The notes beneath the pieces were generated by a model. The model was not told the origin of the DNA. It did not search any database and worked only from the letters and a program-made list of their open reading frames with translations. 7,172 nucleotides of DNA. Source: Gemmatimonadota bacterium. Its GTDB lineage: Bacteria > GCA-2686955. The position numbers and the translations under genes are program-made. The stretch's first letter is position 1. Every line of letters begins with the position of its first letter. The stretch is taken from contig JALXCG010000226.1 in the NCBI GenBank assembly GCA_026991065.1, positions 1 to 7,172 of the forward strand, given 5' to 3'. Shown here in pieces: positions 1-5,181 of this stretch.

Positions 1-747
1 TGCTGATCTCCGGCTTGCGCTTGATCAGCCCCAGGTCCTCCACATAGAGCAGATCGTCGCTGGGGATGGCGTCGATGTTGTTGCCGCCCTGCAGAAGCGT
101 CTCTACCACCCGGTGGATCCGCGGCTCCTGCAGCTTGTCGGCCAACTGATCCAGGTGGGTGGCGCGGCTCGCCACCAGTCGCTCCTTGGCCGCTTCGATC
201 ACTTCGGCGGTGACCGGCAGCGAGCGGTCCTTCACCCCCTGCTTCTTGAAGCAGGCTTCGTAGGCGAGCGCATTGACCAGCCACGGCTGGCCGGCGGTGT
301 AGTCCCAGGCCAGTTGCAGCGCCTCCTCCTCGAAAATCTGCCCGGTCTCGGCGGTGTGCTGGGCGTAGAGTTCGCGCATCTCCTCAACCGAGAAATCCCC
401 CAGCCGCAGCGACTCCGCCTTGATGTTGAAGCAGGAGCCGCCGGTGATGACCTCTTTTTCACTGGAAGCGTGGATGCGGTAGTCTTTGATGTCGCGCACC
501 CCGCAGAGGACAATGCTCTGGGGAAAGCCGGCGGGGCGCTTGGTGTAACCGGCGCGGATCTGGCGCAGCACCGTGATCAGGGTATCGCCGATCAGGAGGT
601 CTTGCCGGTCTGGCGCGGGGCGTGGAGGATGAAGTATTTCTTTTGCCCGATGAGCGAAAGAAGATCCTCGTCCGCCAGGCGCGCCAGCGGGGGGATCGTG
701 TAGTGATCGGCTGGGTCTACCGGACCCGCGGTGTTGAAGAAGCGCAT
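1..747 (-). pseudogene. Broken AAA-type ATPase (ATP-binding protein family), internal deletion with frame change, partial at left edge
   Basis: Reading from ATG 745-747, the first 51 codons encode the N-terminus of a common bacterial ATP-binding family: MRFFNTAGPV at residues 1-10, then Walker A as APRQTGKT at residues 43-50. The frame then hits TGA at 592-594. From 595 down to the window edge a second frame stays open for 198 codons and carries the rest of the same family. It begins LLIGDTL, then has RQIRAGY, VLCGVRDIKDYRIHAS, FNIKAESLRLGDF and AGQPWLVNALAYEA. In intact relatives (from memory) about 90-100 residues lie between GKT and the D-x-L-x-GDTL segment, including Walker B (LLIDE). That stretch is absent here, so this is an out-of-frame deletion and not a single-base slip. 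Without Walker B the product could not hydrolyse ATP normally. A cell could make only a 51-residue peptide, or a C-terminal fragment from an internal start. The gene is downstream of and co-directional with the EEP gene, 243 bases away. Family membership is confident; the natural role of the family is unknown to me. Confidence 0.85.
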
Positions 748-754
748 GGGGGGC

Positions 755-760
755 AGTATA
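755..760 (-). promoter_or_regulatory. Candidate -10 box (TATACT) for leaderless transcription of the ATPase gene
   Basis: On the minus strand TATACT is followed by seven bases (GCCCCCC) and then the ATG at 747. It matches the sigma70 -10 consensus TATAAT at five of six positions. The spacing would place the transcription start at or next to the A of the start codon. No Shine-Dalgarno sequence lies between the box and the ATG. No good -35 hexamer is visible 17 bases upstream, where the sequence is pure G/C. The box stands out because the surrounding 240 bases contain almost no A/T-rich hexamers. Confidence 0.4.
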
Positions 761-849
761 GCGGCTTTCCGCGGCCCCGGCGCCCGCCGTGTCGGCCGGG
801 ACTGCCGCGGCTGCAACGCTGGTCGGGGGTGCCGAGGGGCGGTCTGGAG

Positions 850-869
850 CCGAGACCGGATCCGCTCGG
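850..869. repeat. Near-palindrome in the spacer between the EEP and ATPase genes
   Basis: CCGAG and CTCGG arms flank an exact 8-bp palindrome, CGGATCCG (857-864), with a two-base bulge (AC) on one side. It lies in the middle of the 243-bp non-coding spacer 748-990. It could form a small hairpin or be a protein-binding site. There is no T-run, so it is not a recognisable intrinsic terminator, and in DNA this GC-rich it may be chance. I see nothing else in the spacer except the TATACT box at its left end. Confidence 0.25.
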
Positions 870-990
870 AGGACGCCGGTTCGGCGAGAAGGGAGCGGCC
901 GGAGCCGCGGCTTGCACCGATGCGAAGGCCCCGGCGGCGCGTTGCGCGGATCTGGTGCACATCACTCACGAGAACAAAAGGTGTTGCCGG

Positions 991-2511
991 TCAGCGGGGC
1001 TGGAAGAGCAGATCCACCACCCGGGGGTCGTGATCGCTGGCCAGGACGGTGTCGTTGCGGCGCAGGCCGGTGATGGTGAGCCGCGCCGGGCTCATGGTGC
1101 GGGTGTCGAGGATAAAGTGTTTTGCCACCGTGACGCGGTCGCTCGTGTAGAGGATGTAGTCGAGCACTCCGGGGTAGTAGCGCGCGCTCTCCTTGCGCCA
1201 GGTGTAGCCCATGCGGGCGTCGCTGTGGCGGCTGACCAGGAGGCTGAGGAGGCGGCGGTTCGAAGGGGTCGGGTCGCCCCGGTCCGGTGCGGGGACGGCG
1301 TTGATCTCTCCGCCCAGGAGGGTGCGCAGGGGAGCGCCGCTGCCCACCAGGTTCAGGTCGCCGCCGAGCACGATTGGGGTGGCGGCGGGCAGGGTGAGCG
1401 TGCCGCCCGGCGTGTTTGCGTCCGCCAGCCAGGCGACCAGGGCTTGCGCCTCTTTGCGGCGCTCATCTTCGGCTTTGCAGCAGCGCCAGTGGTTGGCCAC
1501 GACCAGCAGATCCTGCTCCCGCTCCGGCCCCAGGTCGATGAGCGCGGCGCTGAGCCGGTGTTGCGGCAGGATCGCCCAGCTCTGCTTGATCGGGAAGCGG
1601 CTCACGATCACATTGCCGCGATCGCGCCGCACCGCGTGCCAGGCGCCGCCGGGGGGGCTGGGCAGCAGTTGCTCGAAGCGCTTCGCCACCGCTTCCGCGC
1701 GGTGGTTCCAGACTTCGTTGAGGATCCAGATGTCGGCGTTGATCGCGCGCAAGATCCGTTGCAGGGCCTCTTGCCGGGGCGCCTCCTTCTTTTTGAAGAG
1801 GCCGTCGTGCTGGATGTTGTAACCGGCCAGGCGCACCACGCCGGGTGTTGCGCGGGTGAAGTCGATGGGGGCGATCGGGATGGTGCCGGGAGCGAAGGTG
1901 TAGAGCAGGCCGCCGGGGCGGTCCGGAACCTGGTCGCCGAGCCGGCCGCTGCTGAGCAGAATGCGCACGGTTGGGCCGGGAAAGAGCGGCAGGTCGCGGG
2001 CCGGGCGGCGGTCGCGGCGCAGCGCCACCTCGAACTGGTCGGAGCCGTGGGTGGGGCCGATCCGCAGGTGGAGATCCGCCGGATCCAGGGTGACCGGACG
2101 CGGTGTGTAGAAAGTGCCCGTGCGCTTGCCGAACTCCCACACCAATTCGGCGCCCAGCCCCTCATGCTTCTTGCCGGTGGCGGGGTCGTTGTCGGTATCG
2201 ATCCAGAGACGCAGATCCTGGCCTGCGTCCGGCTCCACCCGGGCGCCGCACTCGAAACGCAGATAGAGCCAATCCTGGTCGTTGGCCACCCACAGGCGGC
2301 CGAAGTCGATCGGCTCGCCGTCGCCCCGTGGGTCGATGGCGGCGGGCTCCATGCTGCTCCAGTCGGCGAAGTCTCCATCGAGCGAGATCGCTTGCAGTGT
2401 GGCGAATGCGGAGTCGGGCAGGGCGAGCAGGAGCAGCGCCAGGAGGGGCGCGAACCGCCGCCGGAGCGGGTGGAGGGCGCGGTGGGGTTGCGAAGAGCGC
2501 TGTTGCGGCAT
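991..2511 (-). CDS. Exported endonuclease/exonuclease/phosphatase (EEP) family protein with N-terminal CBM9/DOMON-like domain
   Basis: This 506-residue protein is predicted to be secreted and to cleave phosphodiester or phosphomonoester bonds with a divalent metal (DNase I / exonuclease III fold). Residues 1-37 form a signal peptide: a basic n-region (RRRF), a Leu/Ala core and a likely cut after AFA. Residues about 43-215 look like the CBM9/DOMON-type beta domain, with LDGDFADW, LWVANDQDWLYLRFE, LWIDTDNDPATG and LGAELVWEFGKR. The EEP domain follows from about 226: GYNIQ (N232), ILNEVWN (E266), NVIVSRFPI, ANHWRCC (H341), GGDLN (D385, N387), LDYI (D451) and ASDHDP (D493, H494), so the catalytic set is complete. 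The ATG at 2509-2511 is preferred because AGGAA (2517-2521) lies five bases upstream and the signal peptide follows directly; an in-frame TTG at 2539-2541 has no comparable site. It is divergent from the sulfatase-like gene. The substrate (extracellular DNA, phospholipid, sugar phosphate) cannot be read from sequence. Confidence 0.9.
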   Translation of the reverse strand: MPQQRSSQPHRALHPLRRRFAPLLALLLLALPDSAFATLQAISLDGDFADWSSMEPAAIDPRGDGEPIDFGRLWVANDQDWLYLRFECGARVEPDAGQDLRLWIDTDNDPATGKKHEGLGAELVWEFGKRTGTFYTPRPVTLDPADLHLRIGPTHGSDQFEVALRRDRRPARDLPLFPGPTVRILLSSGRLGDQVPDRPGGLLYTFAPGTIPIAPIDFTRATPGVVRLAGYNIQHDGLFKKKEAPRQEALQRILRAINADIWILNEVWNHRAEAVAKRFEQLLPSPPGGAWHAVRRDRGNVIVSRFPIKQSWAILPQHRLSAALIDLGPEREQDLLVVANHWRCCKAEDERRKEAQALVAWLADANTPGGTLTLPAATPIVLGGDLNLVGSGAPLRTLLGGEINAVPAPDRGDPTPSNRRLLSLLVSRHSDARMGYTWRKESARYYPGVLDYILYTSDRVTVAKHFILDTRTMSPARLTITGLRRNDTVLASDHDPRVVDLLFQPR

Positions 2512-2516
2512 GAGGT

Positions 2517-2522
2517 TTCCTG
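2517..2522 (-). promoter_or_regulatory. Shine-Dalgarno that sets the EEP gene start
   Basis: CAGGAA on the minus strand is followed by five bases (ACCTC) and the ATG at 2511. It is the best ribosome binding site near either candidate start and decides for the ATG over the upstream TTG. Confidence 0.6.
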
Positions 2523-2541
2523 AAGTGGAGTGGAGGGTCAA

Positions 2542-2570
2542 CTTGTAGCGGCTCGTGGTTCCGAGAGCAA
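2542..2570 (-). promoter_or_regulatory. Candidate sigma70-type promoter for the EEP gene
   Basis: On the minus strand TTGCTC (2565-2570) and TACAAG (2542-2547) are separated by exactly 17 bases, matching TTGACA and TATAAT at three and four of six positions. The predicted start near 2535 would leave a leader of about 25 bases that contains the CAGGAA ribosome binding site. The geometry is good but both hexamers are weak, so this is only a candidate. Confidence 0.27.
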
Positions 2571-2852
2571 GGTGGGAAACAAAAACTGCCGACCGCGAAG
2601 AGGAAAGCCGCTTCGGGCAAAGCCGATGGCAGGGATCAGCCGACTCTTGGGTATGGCGTGCGCGGCTTCATGGTCGAGGTTATCCTGTGATCCGCCGGGT
2701 TCGAGCCGGGCACCCCATCCCATCGCCTTGCAGCGGCACTGGTTGGACGATGCGTACCGGAACGCGCCTTGGCCTCTGCTGCCTCTTCAGCGGTGGAGCG
2801 CCCCGCCACGCTCGACTCTTCCTGCAATCCCCCCCACGTTCCGATCCTATTC

Positions 2853-2856
2853 GAGG
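2853..2856 (+). promoter_or_regulatory. Shine-Dalgarno for the GTG start of the sulfatase-like gene
   Basis: GAGG is followed by five bases (CTTTC) and GTG 2862-2864. The translation from this GTG begins immediately with a typical signal peptide. The alternative in-frame starts upstream (TTG 2769, GTG 2793) have no comparable site. Confidence 0.45.
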
Positions 2857-2861
2857 CTTTC

Positions 2862-5075
2862 GTGCTCCTTCTCAAACAGCTCTTGGCGCTTGTCTTGGCC
2901 GGCACCGCCGCGACCGCTGCGACCGCCGCGACGCACGGCGCAGTTGCTCGTGGCGATTGTCCCGGGTCCCGCTCCGGCGCAGCGGGGAGAGACGGCGGAT
3001 CGGCCGCCGCCACGCAATACAATGTGCTGCTCTACGTGATTGATACGCTGCGCGCGGATCACCTGGGGCTGTACGGCTACGAGCGCGATACGTCGCCCTT
3101 CATCGACCAACTTGCCCAGGAGGGGGTGCGCTGGAACGATTTTCACAGCGCGTCCACCTGGACCTGGCCCTCCGTGGTGTCGATGATCTCTTCCGCCACG
3201 CTCCCCACCAGCCGCTGCCCCGATCGCTCGTTGACGCTGCACCCGCACTGGGACTCCCTGCCCGGGATTCTGGCTGATCGTGGCTATCACACGGCGTTGA
3301 TCTCCAGCAATGCGACCCTTTGGCCGGATGGCCGTGTCGCCCCCCTCTATCAGACGGTGGAGAAACCGACGCGTCCCGACCAGGGCCTGACCAACCGCCT
3401 GGCGACCATGCTCCGGGATCCGTCGCAACGTCCTTTTTTCATTCACGCCCAGCCTTTCGGCGTGCATACACCGTATGAGTGCCCGGCGCCCTTCGATTCA
3501 CTCTTTATCGGCGACCCCTTTTACGGGCAGCTGGGCGATGTGCCGCGGATCAACCCCACCAGCAGCTGTACCGGTGGTATCTCGCCTGATGTCGTGATCG
3601 ACGGCATCCTCTCCATGGATTGGTATGTCAGCCAGTACGATGGTTTGATCGCCTACATGGACTGGCAGGTCGAGCAGATCTTCGCCGTGCTGGAGGAGCA
3701 GGGGTTGCGGGAAAACACGCTGGTGATCATTACCTCTGACCACGGCGAAGAGCTGGCCGGCGAGCACGACCGCTACTTCTGTCACGCCGACCATTATGAA
3801 GGCAACATCCATGTGCCGCTGCTGATCCTTTTTCCCGAGGCGTGGCAGCGCGAGCATGGCCCGTTCCGCGACCTGGCCATTGACGGCCCCTGCGGCCACA
3901 TCGACCTCATGCCGACGATCCTGGATGTGCTGGGCATTGCGCCGCCTCCCTATTTGCAAGGACGCGATCTGGTCGCGGATCCGGTTCAAAACCGTCAGGC
4001 GGAGTTCGATCATTCCGGGCGCGCTTATCGAAAAGACCACTACAAGCTGATCAATCGGGCCGAGTTTCTGCAGGATGATCCCAACAAGGAACTCTTCGAT
4101 CTCGCCACCGATCCGGCTGAAACCAACAACCTGGCCGTCACTGATTCTTCGCTCGCGACAAGGATGGAAAACCAGCTCAATCGCATCGCGGCGGCGGTCG
4201 ACGCGCAGTGGCCGCCGCGCATGGAGCAGACCGATTGGAGCTTCTTCAGCGATTTTTCCACGCTCTATGATGCCAAGGAGTTGATGGAAAGCATCGACGG
4301 CGGACCTTCGGCCAAGTGGGAGTGGCTGGAGGTCGGCGGCGATGGCATGCTGCACGGCTTCGTGTTTCCGGCCGGGGACGCGGCCGCGGTGTCGCGGGGT
4401 CCGGAGTCGCGCGGGCGGCGCGCGTGGCGGCGGCATTTGCGGCGACACGACGGAGAGCGGAGGGTGCTGGATGCGCGGTCGCGGAGTGAAGCCGCCGCCG
4501 TCGCGGCGGACAGATTGGCGGCCGGGGACGGCAATCCCCGCGCTCAGGTGGAGCTGTATCGAACTTCGGTGGCGGTGATCGCGCCGCCGCTCTACCAGTC
4601 GCGCGCTCAGGCCGACATCGAACTGGTGAGCGGCCGGCTCGCTTTTGAGATCGCTTCCACCCAATGGGGAACCCAGCGCTATCGCCTGGTCATCGAGGAG
4701 AATCAGCTTACACTGCAGCGCTTTGCCCCTGGCGTTCCGGCGCTGGACTGGGGTACTGTGGCGTACCCCTACGGACTGAACCAGTGGCGCCATGTGACCC
4801 TGGAATCGGACGGCGACACGGTGCGCGTGGTGGTGGATGGCGAGGAACTCTTCCGGGAGTTGGAAACCGACCCGACCGCGATGTGGGGCACCACCTATTT
4901 CAAGATCGCTGACGACGGCGGAGAGGTTTATCTGGACAACGTTTCGGTGGTTGCCTTGAGCAGCGGCCCGCGGCAGTCGCCGCCCATCGAATGGCCGCTG
5001 CCGGGCCGCACCTCGCCCCGCGATCGCGCGACCAACTTCACGGCGCCGGATCCGGCTCGCCACCGCCGCTTCTGA
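2862..5075 (+). CDS. Exported sulfatase-like (alkaline phosphatase superfamily) hydrolase/transferase with C-terminal concanavalin-like domain
   Basis: This is a 737-residue protein if started at GTG 2862; the frame is open back to TTG 2769. Residues 1-26 are a signal peptide (LLLKQLLALVLAG, then a Thr/Ala run), so it acts outside the cytoplasm. The sulfatase/alkaline-phosphatase fold spans about 52-440: NVLLYVIDTLRADHLGLYGY (metal-binding D61), STWTWPSV, TSDHGEELAGEH (D293, H294), HADH (308-311) and HVPLLIL. True sulfatases carry C/S-x-P-x-R, where the Cys or Ser becomes formylglycine. Here that position is Thr101 (T-W-P-S-V) and the Arg is missing, as in Thr-nucleophile phospho-transferases/hydrolases such as the LtaS and EptA types. 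Phosphoester chemistry is therefore more likely than sulfate ester cleavage. Residues about 458-700 read as a LamG/concanavalin-like beta-sandwich (WEWLEVGGDGMLHG, YRLVIEEN, GEVYLDNVSV), interrupted at about 506-564 by an Arg/Ala-rich stretch. The last 35 residues are a Pro/Arg-rich tail. The substrate is unknown. Confidence 0.88.
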   Translation: MLLLKQLLALVLAGTAATAATAATHGAVARGDCPGSRSGAAGRDGGSAAATQYNVLLYVIDTLRADHLGLYGYERDTSPFIDQLAQEGVRWNDFHSASTWTWPSVVSMISSATLPTSRCPDRSLTLHPHWDSLPGILADRGYHTALISSNATLWPDGRVAPLYQTVEKPTRPDQGLTNRLATMLRDPSQRPFFIHAQPFGVHTPYECPAPFDSLFIGDPFYGQLGDVPRINPTSSCTGGISPDVVIDGILSMDWYVSQYDGLIAYMDWQVEQIFAVLEEQGLRENTLVIITSDHGEELAGEHDRYFCHADHYEGNIHVPLLILFPEAWQREHGPFRDLAIDGPCGHIDLMPTILDVLGIAPPPYLQGRDLVADPVQNRQAEFDHSGRAYRKDHYKLINRAEFLQDDPNKELFDLATDPAETNNLAVTDSSLATRMENQLNRIAAAVDAQWPPRMEQTDWSFFSDFSTLYDAKELMESIDGGPSAKWEWLEVGGDGMLHGFVFPAGDAAAVSRGPESRGRRAWRRHLRRHDGERRVLDARSRSEAAAVAADRLAAGDGNPRAQVELYRTSVAVIAPPLYQSRAQADIELVSGRLAFEIASTQWGTQRYRLVIEENQLTLQRFAPGVPALDWGTVAYPYGLNQWRHVTLESDGDTVRVVVDGEELFRELETDPTAMWGTTYFKIADDGGEVYLDNVSVVALSSGPRQSPPIEWPLPGRTSPRDRATNFTAPDPARHRRF
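2904..2930 (+). repeat. Three 9-bp tandem units coding Thr-Ala-Ala in the signal peptide region
   Basis: ACCGCCGCG, ACCGCTGCG and ACCGCCGCG follow each other directly, with one C/T difference, and are followed by a degenerate ACGCACGGCG. They encode a TAATAATAA run just after the hydrophobic core of the sulfatase-like protein. Units that keep the frame could gain or lose copies without breaking the gene. Confidence 0.6.
5045..5056. repeat. Perfect 12-bp palindrome at the 3' end of the sulfatase-like gene
   Basis: GCCGGATCCGGC is an exact palindrome about 20 bases before the stop codon. It encodes part of the non-conserved Pro/Arg-rich tail. With the repeats just downstream it forms a cluster of GGATCC-centred symmetric sequences, but no T-run follows, so an intrinsic terminator cannot be called. 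Confidence 0.4.
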
Positions 5076-5088
5076 GGTCCGGCCGGGA

Positions 5089-5152
5089 CCGATCCCGAAG
5101 CGGGTGATGGCGGCTGATCTACGCGGGATCCGGATCCGTCCGATCCCGAAGC
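5089..5152 (+). repeat. 13-bp direct repeats with internal hairpins between the sulfatase-like gene and lhr
   Basis: CCGATCCCGAAGC occurs at 5089-5101 and again at 5140-5152, 51 bases apart. Each copy runs into a small stem: CCCG-AAG-CGGG for the first and TCCCG-AAGC-CGGGA for the second. Overlapping this, CGGGATC (5124-5130) pairs with GATCCCG (5142-5148) around a loop containing the palindrome CGGATCCG. The copies could be operator sites, alternative RNA stems in the lhr leader, or remains of a duplication. The spacer (5076-5181) holds no gene. Confidence 0.5.
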
Positions 5153-5170
5153 CGGGAGGAGTGAGAGAGT

Positions 5171-5174
5171 AGGA
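5171..5174 (+). promoter_or_regulatory. Shine-Dalgarno of the lhr-type helicase gene
   Basis: AGGA lies seven bases before ATG 5182 and four before ATG 5179. An in-frame TAG at 5170-5172 rules out any start further upstream, so only these two adjacent ATG codons are possible. A stronger GGAGGA at 5155-5160 is too far from either. Confidence 0.5.
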
Positions 5175-5181
5175 TGGCATG

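Larger units (their letters stand above)
2512..2861. other. Divergent intergenic region between the two exported-hydrolase genes
   Basis: About 350 bases separate the EEP start from the preferred start of the sulfatase-like gene. The part next to the EEP gene (2570-2590, GGGAAACAAAAACTG) is noticeably less GC-rich than the rest, as expected for a regulatory region. Apart from the weak minus-strand promoter, I see no convincing plus-strand -35/-10 pair, Pho box or riboswitch. A run of seven C lies at 2829-2835. Short open frames here, such as one starting at ATG 2750, lack ribosome binding sites and have no family features. Confidence 0.5.

Noticed and set aside
585-605. Programmed ribosomal frameshift in the ATPase gene
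   Set aside because: There is no slippery heptamer, and a frameshift would not restore the roughly 90-100 missing residues including Walker B. A deletion explains both facts.
592-969. N-terminal extension of the ATPase gene upstream of ATG 747
   Set aside because: The extra residues are Arg/Pro-rich and unlike the family, whose proteins begin at MRFFNTAG; the TATACT box also sits inside the extension.
622-2523. Long plus-strand open frame (633 codons) opposite the EEP gene
   Set aside because: It is antisense to a gene with a complete set of EEP motifs, is low-complexity (Ala/Gly/Val/Arg-rich), has no recognisable domain, and spans the spacer and part of the ATPase gene. It is a typical high-GC shadow frame.
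2750-3043. Small plus-strand open frame from ATG 2750 overlapping the sulfatase-like gene start
   Set aside because: It has no ribosome binding site, is out of frame with the signal peptide and alkaline-phosphatase fold, and becomes Arg-rich over the real gene.
3498-5180. Long minus-strand open frame (560 codons) opposite the sulfatase-like gene
   Set aside because: It is Arg/Pro/His-rich with no family motif and no ribosome binding site, and the opposite strand has clear alkaline-phosphatase-superfamily motifs.
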